Shown here in pieces: positions 1 to 7,145 of a stretch of 7,458 bases of DNA (the first letter of the stretch is position 1; each line of letters starts with the position of its first letter). Source of the stretch: Bergeyella zoohelcum. Lineage in GTDB: Bacteria > Bacteroidota > Bacteroidia > Flavobacteriales > Weeksellaceae. Position numbers and translations under genes: made by a program. The notes below the pieces were generated by a model. The model had not been told where the DNA came from. It made no database searches and saw only the letters and a program-made list of their open reading frames with translations. The stretch spans positions 1 through 7,458 of the forward strand of contig JAUNHO010000041.1 of the NCBI GenBank assembly GCA_030523905.1. Reading direction: 5' to 3'.

Positions 1-765
1 GTCACATGCCGTTTGCCAATCGTTTTTCCAAAGGGCGATATCCGCGGCTAGGGTCTGTGCCATAGTTTTGGAAGCAAAATAAGATTTTTTTCCAGCAGGA
101 ACGGCAGGAGTATCCGTTTGAAAAAGGCTAATAGCCTGTGAAATATCCGCTTGAAGTTGTTCCATATTTTGCTTTATGGTAGGTCTAGAAGGGTAATCTA
201 CCCCCACTTTCTGAACACGAGTATTATAGATAATCCCAAGATGAGAGGCATCGGAAGTATAGGTATAATTTTGCGAAAAATATTTCATTAACTGAAAATG
301 TGCGTAGGCTCTTAGGGTAAGTGCTTCGGCTTTTACGCGTTGTTTCACCTCATCGGAAGTAGCTACTTTATCCACATTTTCTAAAACGAGATTGATGTTG
401 TTTATCAGTTGATAAGAATTGGTATAGAAACTTCGCATTATGCCATCGCTATTGAGTTTGCTATCGTCAAAATCATAGATTTTTTTTACGGAAACAGGGG
501 CTTCTATGGTGCCTCTATTGATGGAGGCATTGGGAGAAAAAGCCAAATTTCCAGATAGTAAATCCCCATAGGTAGTGGCAGAAACCGAGCCTATGTAGGT
601 ATTTCGGAAGGTTTTGTATAACCCATTGACCGCCTCCAATAAGCCTTGTTCGGTAGAAAATTGGTCGGTAATGGAAATCGCTTCTACTGGCTCTCTATGA
701 AGAAAATCTTTGCAAGAAACAGCCAATAAAGACACGGAAAATAAACTGATGATATATTTTTTCAT
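1..765 (-). CDS. SusD/RagB-family outer-membrane lipoprotein, N-terminal part (cut by left window edge)
   Basis: The reading frame is open from an ATG at 763-765 to the window edge, giving 255 residues with no stop. Residues 1-18 (MKKYIISLFSVSLLAVSC) form a lipoprotein signal peptide with lipobox LAVSC, so Cys18 would be lipidated. The following KDFLHREP matches the usual SusD start, and K-D after the cysteine partly resembles a surface-export signal. Residues 41-52 (GLLEAVNGLYKT) and 151-163 (LRAYAHFQLMKYF) are typical SusD motifs. TPR-like helices continue to ADIALWKNDW near the edge. SusD proteins are usually 450-550 residues, so about half is missing. The family sits on the cell surface as a substrate-binding lid over its SusC partner. 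The start lies 11 bases after the susC-like stop, so the two are surely co-transcribed. The bases before the ATG (ATCAAACGAAT) are A-rich with no clear Shine-Dalgarno, which is normal in Bacteroidota. The substrate cannot be told from this part. Confidence 0.95.
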   Translation of the reverse strand, partial: MKKYIISLFSVSLLAVSCKDFLHREPVEAISITDQFSTEQGLLEAVNGLYKTFRNTYIGSVSATTYGDLLSGNLAFSPNASINRGTIEAPVSVKKIYDFDDSKLNSDGIMRSFYTNSYQLINNINLVLENVDKVATSDEVKQRVKAEALTLRAYAHFQLMKYFSQNYTYTSDASHLGIIYNTRVQKVGVDYPSRPTIKQNMEQLQADISQAISLFQTDTPAVPAGKKSYFASKTMAQTLAADIALWKNDWQTACD

Positions 766-776
766 TATTCGTTTGA

Positions 777-3632
777 TTAAAAATTAAGCCTAAACCCTAA
801 ACTCAAAGTTCGCATTTCTGGATAAAGGAAACGGAGTTCCCTCACGCCATTTCTATCTTTTGGAGATTTTTGTTTGTACCAATACAGCACATTGGTGATG
901 TCCATAAAGATATTAGCCCCTTTAATGAAATCCTTTTTCTGAAGCGGAATTTGATACCCCAAATTGATATTTTGCAATTTAATATGCGTATTATCATAGA
1001 CATATTTGCTCATATTTGGGATAATTTTTGTACTCCTAGATGATGGTAAATGGTTTTGTGCATTGGGGTTCGTAGGCGACCAAAAATCAAGGGCATTGAT
1101 ACTCATATTTCTATTGAGCATTATTCTGTATTGGTCTATCAATTCATCTGCTATCAGTATATCTCCACCGATTTGGAAATTTACTAAAAAGCTGAAACTG
1201 AAGTTTTTATATCTAAAACTATTCGTAAGTCCTCCGATGGCATCTGGCTGGGTATCACCAATGATAGTAAAGGTATCGGTGGAAACCGTAAAGGCATTAG
1301 CGTCGGTAGGCACACCATTTACCATTAGTATATCTTGCCCATTGCTAGGGTTGATGCCAAGCCATTCGTAGCCCCAGATAGCAGAAGTAGGCGTACCGAT
1401 TTTTTGGGCTCTTGCAAGGGACTGGATAGAATAGGCATCTCCGAAGCCGATGAGTTCCGTTACCCTATTTTTTACAGTTGCGATATTGAATCTTGTACTC
1501 CATTTTAGATTTTTAGAGCGTAGCCAGTCTGCCTTTGCAGAAAATTCTATACCTTGGTTGTACATTGCAGCACCATTGATTTCCGCCGAGGAATAACCAG
1601 TTTCTATGGGTGTAGCACGATTGACTATCATATCCGAAATATTATCACGGAAGACCTCCAAGGTGAGTTCGTATCTTTTTCCAAAATTAAAGTCTAGACC
1701 AATGTTGAATTTTTCATTTTTCTCCCATTTTAGGCTAGTATTCGGTGGTGCAGAGGTATCTGCCGTAGCGGTAGGATATTGGTATTCAAAATCATTTTCG
1801 GAAGGCGTACTATAAAGCCCCAAAGCCCTATAAGAACCTATACGAGAGTTGCCCGTAATCCCCCACGAGGTACGCAAACGGAGCATATCTATCCAATGAG
1901 AATCTCGGAGGAAATTTTCTTTATTAATAAGCCAAGACAAGCCCAAACCACCATTGTAAGCCACTTGGGAATCAGAGCCAAAGGCAGAGCTTTCGTCTCT
2001 TCTTATCGTACCAGAGAAGAAGTATTTTTTCTTGAAATTATAGTTGAGCTGGGTGAATAAACTTCGCCCCGCATTCTCTTGAGTGAGAGAGGCATAGGTA
2101 TAGTTGGCTGGTAGATAAACCTCCCAAGGCAACTGATAGTAAGACGCATCTAGATAGCCAAAATTCCCAATATGAGCCTCTCTAAATTCTTTATTTTCTC
2201 TGAGTTCCAGACCTGCAAGTATATCTATTTCGTGCTGGGCAATTTTCTTTTCGTAGTAGGTTTGTAGCGACCAGTTCCACTTGAAGGCATCGGTGTAGTT
2301 CAGTCGGCTATATCCTGCTCTTTGGTAGCGTGTGTTATTAGGTCCTAGGAAAGTTCCGTTTCGCTGTCCGCTACCATTAAGCCCAGACCTCCAAATGGTG
2401 GTTTCTTTATCCGATTTATCTACTCCTAAAACCGTACTTATTTTGAAATTTTTAGTAGCTTGATAAGATAAATTCAAACTAGAAAGCAAGGATTTATTAT
2501 TCGTATTAGCAATATTTTGCACCGCCGCTGCCATTGGGTTTGCAATACCAACATAGCCCGTAGGAGTGAAATTTCCATTAGCATCATAAATACTGAAAGT
2601 AGGAGCCAAAATAAAGTTGAAATACGAGTTGGGTGTGTCTTTATCAATTTGATTATAAGCAAAATAGAGATTTGCTCGTAGTTTTTTGAAATCAAAAGAT
2701 AGATTGGCATCTATTCCTTTTTTATCAAAAGAATTATAGATTTTAGATTCATTATTGGCAGAATAATCTGCTCCCAGACGGAAGGAAAACCATTTTTTGC
2801 CTCCCGTAGCACTGAAATTCGTTTTGAAATAATCGCCAGTGCCATTCATTACATCAAACCAATTGACATCTACGCCATTCCACTGGTAGCCTGTGGTAGA
2901 GCCATTATTCCTCAGATAAGCATCATAGACGGAAGCGTACTGCTCTCCGTTCATATATTTCATTTTATTGATGCTCGTAGAAACGCCATACTGGGTAGAA
3001 AGCGAAAATCTTGGCTTTCCTTTATGCCCTCCTTTTGTGGTAATTAGAATTACACCATTCGCTGCATCAGCACCATAGAGAGCCACTGCTGCCGCATCTT
3101 TTAGGATATTGATGCTTTCTATATTATCGGTAGAAAGCCTAGCGAGAGGGTTTAGCAAAGGCTCGGAATTTTCTGTATTACCAAAAAAAGTAGAGCTGAA
3201 TGCTCGGTCTTCACGCATTATCACACCATCTATAATGATGAGCGGCTGTGTGGAAACACCTATAATATTAGTCCCCAAACTTACCAAAGAACCCAGCCCA
3301 CGGATATTAATATCCACAGGACCACCCAATGCGGAATTAGAACCTATCTGTACCCCAGGCGAAAGCCCAGCAATCATTTTGTCTAAACTTTCGTACGGCT
3401 GTGAGGTAATAATGTCATTCGCACTGATGGTAGAGATAGAGCCTACTACCTCCTCTTTTAGTTTTTTAGTGCCGTAGGACGATGTAATGACCACCTCATC
3501 TATACGCTTCTCCGATGTAGAATCTTGCTTTGTTTTCGTGTGAGACGCTTTACTTTTCGTGGTCTCGTGTTTTTGTGCAGATAGCGGAACGATTCCTGCC
3601 AAAAGCATTATGATAATAATATTTTTTTTCAT
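777..3632 (-). CDS. SusC/RagA-family TonB-linked outer-membrane transporter
   Basis: This 951-residue protein is the channel partner of the following SusD-like lipoprotein; such pairs import large oligosaccharides or peptides using TonB energy. Residues 1-20 are a signal peptide ending in LSAQ. A Lys/Ser/Thr-rich linker (21-43) leads to DEVVITSSYG (45-54), the TonB-box-like region of SusC proteins. The plug domain follows, with RGLGS at 111-115, LIIIDGV at 131-137 and the family signature IESINILKDAAAVALYG with ANGVILITTKGG (171-202). The rest is a beta-barrel rich in aromatic residues, and the C-terminus LSLGFRLNF ends in Phe as outer-membrane barrels do. The usual carboxypeptidase-regulatory-like domain between signal peptide and plug is absent, which fits a length slightly below the common 1000-1100. 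The ATG at 3630-3632 has no Shine-Dalgarno; a two-codon frame (ATG GCT TAA) ends on it in a TAATG overlap. The nearest promoter element is at 3714-3721. The substrate is unknown. Confidence 0.95.
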   Translation of the reverse strand: MKKNIIIIMLLAGIVPLSAQKHETTKSKASHTKTKQDSTSEKRIDEVVITSSYGTKKLKEEVVGSISTISANDIITSQPYESLDKMIAGLSPGVQIGSNSALGGPVDINIRGLGSLVSLGTNIIGVSTQPLIIIDGVIMREDRAFSSTFFGNTENSEPLLNPLARLSTDNIESINILKDAAAVALYGADAANGVILITTKGGHKGKPRFSLSTQYGVSTSINKMKYMNGEQYASVYDAYLRNNGSTTGYQWNGVDVNWFDVMNGTGDYFKTNFSATGGKKWFSFRLGADYSANNESKIYNSFDKKGIDANLSFDFKKLRANLYFAYNQIDKDTPNSYFNFILAPTFSIYDANGNFTPTGYVGIANPMAAAVQNIANTNNKSLLSSLNLSYQATKNFKISTVLGVDKSDKETTIWRSGLNGSGQRNGTFLGPNNTRYQRAGYSRLNYTDAFKWNWSLQTYYEKKIAQHEIDILAGLELRENKEFREAHIGNFGYLDASYYQLPWEVYLPANYTYASLTQENAGRSLFTQLNYNFKKKYFFSGTIRRDESSAFGSDSQVAYNGGLGLSWLINKENFLRDSHWIDMLRLRTSWGITGNSRIGSYRALGLYSTPSENDFEYQYPTATADTSAPPNTSLKWEKNEKFNIGLDFNFGKRYELTLEVFRDNISDMIVNRATPIETGYSSAEINGAAMYNQGIEFSAKADWLRSKNLKWSTRFNIATVKNRVTELIGFGDAYSIQSLARAQKIGTPTSAIWGYEWLGINPSNGQDILMVNGVPTDANAFTVSTDTFTIIGDTQPDAIGGLTNSFRYKNFSFSFLVNFQIGGDILIADELIDQYRIMLNRNMSINALDFWSPTNPNAQNHLPSSRSTKIIPNMSKYVYDNTHIKLQNINLGYQIPLQKKDFIKGANIFMDITNVLYWYKQKSPKDRNGVRELRFLYPEMRTLSLGFRLNF

Positions 3633-3713
3633 TAAGCCATAAAATATTTGCTTAATTCAAATTTTCATAATTAGTTAGTTTTATAATGCTTTTCAATCTC
3701 TGAAAATAGTGGG

Positions 3714-3721
3714 CAAAAGTA
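3714..3721 (-). promoter_or_regulatory. Bacteroidota-type -7 promoter element for the SusC/SusD operon
   Basis: On the minus strand this reads TACTTTTG, an exact match to the Bacteroidota -7 consensus TAnnTTTG. It lies in the 138-base gap between the rluF stop and the SusC start and would give a leader of about 75 bases. No convincing TTTG -33 element is seen 19-21 bases upstream; that stretch is A/T only. The call therefore rests on the -7 match and position alone. Confidence 0.5.
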
Positions 3722-3770
3722 CAGAATAAAAAGATATATTTTTTATTTAATCTAAATAATATGATAAAAA

Positions 3771-4517
3771 TCAGTCGGAAGAATGCTCCGAAGCGTTAAA
3801 ATCCTTCACGGAATCCTTCAATAAATCTTTCAGTTCGGCAAGTTCTTTTGGGTTGAGGTCTCGCCATTTACCGATGGGAATATCCAGTTTGATGTTCATT
3901 ATTCTGATGCGTTTTAGTTTTTTCACCTCATAACCTAGAAACTCGCACATTCTTCGGATTTGTCGGTTCAGTCCCTGTGTCAAGATAATCCTAAAACTGA
4001 ACGCATCTATTTTATCCACAATGCAAGGGCGAGTAATGGTATCCAAAATCGGTACGCCACTACGCATTTTTTTCAGGAAATTCTCGGTGATGGGTTTATC
4101 TACACGCACAATGTATTCCTTCTCGTGGTTATTGGTCGCACGGAGAATTTTATTCACAATGTCGCCATCAGAAGTCAGTAAAATAAGCCCCTCGCTAGGT
4201 TTATCCAGTCTCCCAATGGGGAAAATCCGTTTTGGGTGTTTTATGAAATCTATGATGTTGTTTTTCTCTCGGCGTGTATCCGTAGTGCAGACTATTCCCA
4301 CAGGTTTATTCAGTGCGATATACACAAAATCTTCCTTTGGTTTTTCTATGGGTTTTCCATCTACGCAGATGAGGTCGGCATCGGTTACTTTGGTTCCTAG
4401 TTCTGGTTTTTTCCCATTGATGGTTATTCGTCCTTGCTCCAAAAGTTGGTCGGCCGCTCGTCTAGAACAATAGCCCACCTCCGAGAGATATTTATTGATA
4501 CGCGTTTCCAAAATCAT
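3771..4517 (-). CDS. rluF: 23S rRNA pseudouridine synthase, RluF type
   Basis: This 248-residue protein belongs to the RsuA/RluB/RluE/RluF family, which converts specific uridines in rRNA to pseudouridine in the cytoplasm. Residues 5-50 form an S4 RNA-binding domain (TRINKYLSEVGYCSRR, then INGKKPELG). The catalytic domain starts with ALNKPVGIVCTT (68-79). FPIGRLDKPSEGLILLT (99-115) holds the catalytic aspartate, Asp105. ILRATNNHEKEYIV (124-137) and QGLNRQIRRMCEFLGYEVK (181-199) complete the core. The wording of several blocks (NKPVGIV, NNHEKEYIV, GVPILDT, RIMN) follows E. coli RluF, which modifies U2604 of 23S rRNA, more closely than RluB or RsuA; this assignment is from memory of that protein. 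It lacks the long Lys-rich tail of E. coli RluF. The ATG at 4515-4517 puts the S4 domain at the expected distance. The gene stands alone: its downstream neighbour, the SusC gene, has its own promoter element. Confidence 0.93.
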   Translation of the reverse strand: MILETRINKYLSEVGYCSRRAADQLLEQGRITINGKKPELGTKVTDADLICVDGKPIEKPKEDFVYIALNKPVGIVCTTDTRREKNNIIDFIKHPKRIFPIGRLDKPSEGLILLTSDGDIVNKILRATNNHEKEYIVRVDKPITENFLKKMRSGVPILDTITRPCIVDKIDAFSFRIILTQGLNRQIRRMCEFLGYEVKKLKRIRIMNIKLDIPIGKWRDLNPKELAELKDLLKDSVKDFNASEHSSD

Positions 4518-4531
4518 CTAATTTTAAGCCA

Positions 4532-4539
4532 CAAAAATA
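4532..4539 (-). promoter_or_regulatory. Possible -7 promoter element for rluF
   Basis: On the minus strand this reads TATTTTTG, matching TAnnTTTG. It is only 14 bases before the rluF ATG, so the leader would be about 10 bases, unusually short. A TTTG at 4552-4555 is only 12 bases upstream, too close for a normal -33 box. The region is A/T-rich, so a chance match is possible. Confidence 0.3.
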
Positions 4540-4606
4540 ATAAACTTGCATCAAATCATCAGAATTAAAAGGATTTTTATAGAACAATCTGTTGTACATT
4601 TAGAAT

Positions 4607-4775
4607 ATTGTTTTACTAAAATAAACGAAGTGCCTTTGTTTAACATAAAAGTTTCCAAAATTTTGTTTATCCTTGCGTTATTTTTTTCAACGCAAAGGGA
4701 AACAACGAAAACCTGAATAAATTACCCAATAATTTAAGATAGACAAAGCCACTTCGTTTATTTTAGAAATACAAT
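4607..4775. mobile_element. MITE-like element with 36-bp imperfect terminal inverted repeats
   Basis: Bases 4607-4642 pair with 4740-4775 over 36 positions without gaps. Only four positions mismatch (4612/4770, 4615/4767, 4633/4749 and the G:T pair 4640/4742). The perfect core is CTAAAATAAACGAAGTG at 4616-4632, its reverse complement lying at 4750-4766. Inside, TTGCGTT (4673-4679) and AACGCAA (4689-4695) form a smaller hairpin with a 9-base loop. The 169-bp element carries no reading frame and fills most of the 306-base gap between the restriction-modification gene and rluF. Size, terminal repeats and lack of coding fit a non-autonomous miniature inverted-repeat transposable element. No clear target-site duplication is visible at the ends, so the exact borders are uncertain. 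It could instead be a large structured RNA signal, for example a terminator region for the restriction-modification gene. Confidence 0.6.
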
Positions 4776-4823
4776 TGATGAAATATTTTACTTATATGCA
4801 CAACAGGTTAGAACAATAGTTCC

Positions 4824-7064
4824 CTATCTCTTCAAAAAGCCGTACTCAAAAACTTTGGGCTGAATTTTCTGTGCTAGGGTTTTTAGGCAATCCCTTAAAT
4901 CCTTAATAAGCTCATTATAATGCTCGTCTTGGCTTTTGTTGTTCATTTTGCCTTTGTCATTTCTGCCTTGGAAATACTCGCGAATATCATACAATGTCGG
5001 TGCATTCAGAAGTTCCCCTCCTTGGGAGGGGTTAGGGGAGGCTTTTACCCTATTCTGTCCGTGGAAAAGCGTATAGGCTAAACAATCATTTTGAAAGTCC
5101 GTGTCCGAGAGCCAACCCTCATTGGGGTATAAAAACTGGTCGCGGTCGTTAAGCCAATCTGCTGGAATACAATGACGAACTGCAAAGAAGACACAAGTTT
5201 TAATTAAATTAGAAGTTTCTATATTTAAGGTACTTCTATATCTTCTGTTGCTTCTATCAGAAATTTTAACAATATAAGAATTTATATTAACTGAACTTTG
5301 ACCTTGAAAATCATTTCCACCCCTGCAACTTAAATGACCTATTTTATTTTGGTCATCTAACTTTTCAAAAATCCATTGGCTGATAGGAATTCCTGTATTA
5401 TATATTTTTTTCTGTTGTAAATATCCTTTATTCGTAAATACTTCGGCTTCAACTTCGGTGAATTCTTCTTTCGTTTCAGTATTCCAAATCTTAAAACCAA
5501 TTGGGAATTGTCCTTTTACATTATCGAAAGTATTGGCAGGAACCATAAAAATTTTTTCGAGCTTCGCTCGATACACTTTTCTGAAATCCGAGAAGTTTTG
5601 AGATTGCAGAATTTTCAAAGTTGAAAATTCTGCAATCTTGCAGTTAGGGATTTCCATATAAATTCTCATCAAAAATTGGGCAAAAAGTTCGTTGCTTCCT
5701 TTTTTCATTAAGGATTTATATTTTTCAACTACTTTTGTTTTTGATACCCCAGTTTTATTTTCTTTTTCTCCTTTTGAACCAACCTCCGCATAAGGTGGGT
5801 TAATATAAATAATAAGTTTCTTGCGTTTTTCGGGGTCTTGCAAAATTTGTTGCAGGGCAGGTGGTAGTTTAGATAAATTGCCCGCTGGTGCTACCAGCTC
5901 GTCATTCAAAAAATCAAACTGAAAGCAGTGGTTTTTTAGCAGGTTGGCTCCGTGGTCTATACGCTCGTGCATTGCATTTACATCGGCTTGGTCAAGGGTA
6001 GAGGCAAAGATGTTCCATTTATTGGTAAGCCCCGCCAGTAGGTTGCCCGTCCCAGCGGCACAATCCCAAATGTAGTACTCGTCTTGCCAGTTATCGCCAA
6101 GGTAGTCGGTAAGGTATTTTTGGGAGAGTTCTACCCATTGGCGAGGGGTAAAATACGCCCCTTTACGCTCGCGTATGTCTTGTGGCACAAGCAACTCGCG
6201 GCGTTCTATAATGTAGTCTTGGTATTCTTTTAGCGGTGGGCGTTTGTACATTTTCCAAAACTGCTGGTAGGTGTCTTTGTTTTTAATGCCTATGGTGGCA
6301 TCAAACATTTGTTTTAGGTTTTCTTTGGAAATTTTATAGCCTTGGTTTTGGTAAATTACAAAGAGATTTTCGCGGACGGACTCGTCATCGCCTATGTTTT
6401 GGGTGTTTTTGTCATCTACAAAAAGGTCGGCAAGGTAAAAGTCGCAATCCAAGATGCCGATTTTTTTCAGCTCGTCCCAATTCACATCAATAATGGGTTT
6501 TACAAACTCTAGCCAACGCAGGTAAATAGGGATAAAGTTGTTTTTGTCAATCTTTATTTTAGCCGATTCCTTGGCGGTGGCGATGTTGTTTTTAATGAAG
6601 AATTTTAGCTGGGTTTCGTCCTTCTGCCAATCAAAGAGATAGGCATTTTCTTTCAGGGATTTTTCTATTCGTTCTTTAATGAGGTTAAACTCCTTTGTTT
6701 CGTGGTTAGATGGGGTTACATTCCAGTTAAAATCGTTGATGTAGAAAATATCTTGAATAGCGATGTAAGGGACGAAGGCTATTTTCTTAAAATCAAAAGC
6801 ACCGAGAAAGGCAGGGGGAAGGGTTTTGTCAAAAGTCCGTGCCTTACCGATGGTGAGAATGAGCTGCACGAACATTTTTACGGCATCAAAATCGCCAGTT
6901 TTAGCCTCAGCCCAAAGCAGAGGGACACGCCCAAAAAGGCTATCCTGAGCAGGAAAGACCGAAAAGTCTATATTGCCAATAATCTCGGTAGTGTCAAAGT
7001 TTTTGAACCACTCTGCACCAACCTTGTTTTTAAGTTCTTCCTCGCGAATGTTTTTGTATTTCAT
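4824..7064 (-). CDS. Type IIG-like restriction-modification enzyme (nuclease plus N6-adenine DNA methyltransferase)
   Basis: From the ATG at 7062-7064 the protein has 746 residues. Near the N-terminus, IIGNIDFSVF followed about 20 residues later by LLWAEAKTGD gives Asp33, Glu53 and Lys55, a pattern fitting a PD-(D/E)XK nuclease site. A helical linker follows. The methyltransferase core shows RKGAYFTP (300-307, motif X), DCAAGTGN (334-341, motif I, binding S-adenosylmethionine), NPPY (422-425, motif IV, adenine-N6 catalysis) and FSTLK (480-484). The order X-I-IV is that of gamma-class enzymes. Such proteins cut and methylate DNA with one chain, protecting the host against phage. The fusion resembles Type IIG enzymes of Campylobacter, as I recall them; those are longer, with a larger C-terminal target-recognition part. 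Here HGQNRV is followed by a repeat-encoded ASPNPSQGGE (675-684) and then a tail (LYDIREYFQGRNDKGKMNN ... FEYGFLKR) that looks like the normal family end. The recognition domain may be reduced, and activity is uncertain. A GTG start at 7130 would extend the frame by 22 residues but lies upstream of the promoter element at 7091-7098. No separate specificity or nuclease gene is in view. Confidence 0.85.
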   Translation of the reverse strand: MKYKNIREEELKNKVGAEWFKNFDTTEIIGNIDFSVFPAQDSLFGRVPLLWAEAKTGDFDAVKMFVQLILTIGKARTFDKTLPPAFLGAFDFKKIAFVPYIAIQDIFYINDFNWNVTPSNHETKEFNLIKERIEKSLKENAYLFDWQKDETQLKFFIKNNIATAKESAKIKIDKNNFIPIYLRWLEFVKPIIDVNWDELKKIGILDCDFYLADLFVDDKNTQNIGDDESVRENLFVIYQNQGYKISKENLKQMFDATIGIKNKDTYQQFWKMYKRPPLKEYQDYIIERRELLVPQDIRERKGAYFTPRQWVELSQKYLTDYLGDNWQDEYYIWDCAAGTGNLLAGLTNKWNIFASTLDQADVNAMHERIDHGANLLKNHCFQFDFLNDELVAPAGNLSKLPPALQQILQDPEKRKKLIIYINPPYAEVGSKGEKENKTGVSKTKVVEKYKSLMKKGSNELFAQFLMRIYMEIPNCKIAEFSTLKILQSQNFSDFRKVYRAKLEKIFMVPANTFDNVKGQFPIGFKIWNTETKEEFTEVEAEVFTNKGYLQQKKIYNTGIPISQWIFEKLDDQNKIGHLSCRGGNDFQGQSSVNINSYIVKISDRSNRRYRSTLNIETSNLIKTCVFFAVRHCIPADWLNDRDQFLYPNEGWLSDTDFQNDCLAYTLFHGQNRVKASPNPSQGGELLNAPTLYDIREYFQGRNDKGKMNNKSQDEHYNELIKDLRDCLKTLAQKIQPKVFEYGFLKR
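5011..5041. repeat. GC-rich palindromic repeat translated within the restriction-modification gene
   Basis: CCCCTCC (5015-5021) and GGAGGGG (5025-5031) form a 7-bp stem with a three-base loop, followed by TTAGGGGAGG. On the coding strand it is read as ASPNPSQGGE. The GC-rich, Pro/Gly-coding stretch stands out in an A/T-rich gene. Similar CCCCTAACCCCTCC-type words are, from memory, dispersed in many Bacteroidota genomes. It falls between the conserved methyltransferase block and the tail of the protein. Confidence 0.55.
5601..5638. repeat. Perfect 18-bp inverted repeat inside the restriction-modification gene
   Basis: AGATTGCAGAATTTTCAA (5601-5618) is followed by AG and then its exact reverse complement (5621-5638). 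The whole is 38 bases with a two-base centre. It encodes residues 476-488, KIAEFSTLKILQS, which include the FSTLK methyltransferase motif. In the mRNA it would fold into a long stable hairpin. Confidence 0.85.
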
Positions 7065-7090
7065 ATCCTTTACCGCTAAAATTTTAGGGA

Positions 7091-7098
7091 CAAAAATA
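7091..7098 (-). promoter_or_regulatory. Bacteroidota-type -7 promoter element for the restriction-modification gene
   Basis: On the minus strand this reads TATTTTTG, matching TAnnTTTG. It lies 26 bases before the ATG at 7064, giving a leader of about 20 bases. That leader carries AAAGGA directly before the start. The upstream region has only a weak -33 candidate (GTTCGTTTTTT around 7117-7127). Its place supports the ATG at 7064 as the start over the GTG at 7130. Confidence 0.5.
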
Positions 7099-7145
7099 CG
7101 GAAAATGCCCTTAAAAAACGAACCTTGCACCCTTTGCGTTGGGGC

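Noticed and set aside
3743..3759. TTATTTA-ATC-TAAATAA hairpin downstream of rluF
   Set aside because: The stem is all A:T with no following U-run on the minus strand, so it is not a convincing intrinsic terminator. Such hairpins are expected in A/T-rich spacers.
4021..4473. Open frame of 150 codons on the plus strand
   Set aside because: It lies antisense within rluF, whose protein is clearly conserved, and its translation shows no recognisable domain. Other plus-strand frames opposite the SusC and restriction-modification genes were left out for the same reason.
5557..5571. TCGAGC-TTC-GCTCGA six-bp hairpin in the restriction-modification gene
   Set aside because: It is short enough to occur by chance and encodes an ordinary Arg-Ala-Lys-Leu-Glu stretch. 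It is noted only because it lies 30 bases from the large palindrome.
7130..7140. CCCTTTGCGTT, the reverse complement of 4689-4699 in the MITE-like element
   Set aside because: Eleven bases shared across 2.4 kb is weak, and no extension of the match is seen on either side. It is not enough to claim a second copy of the element.
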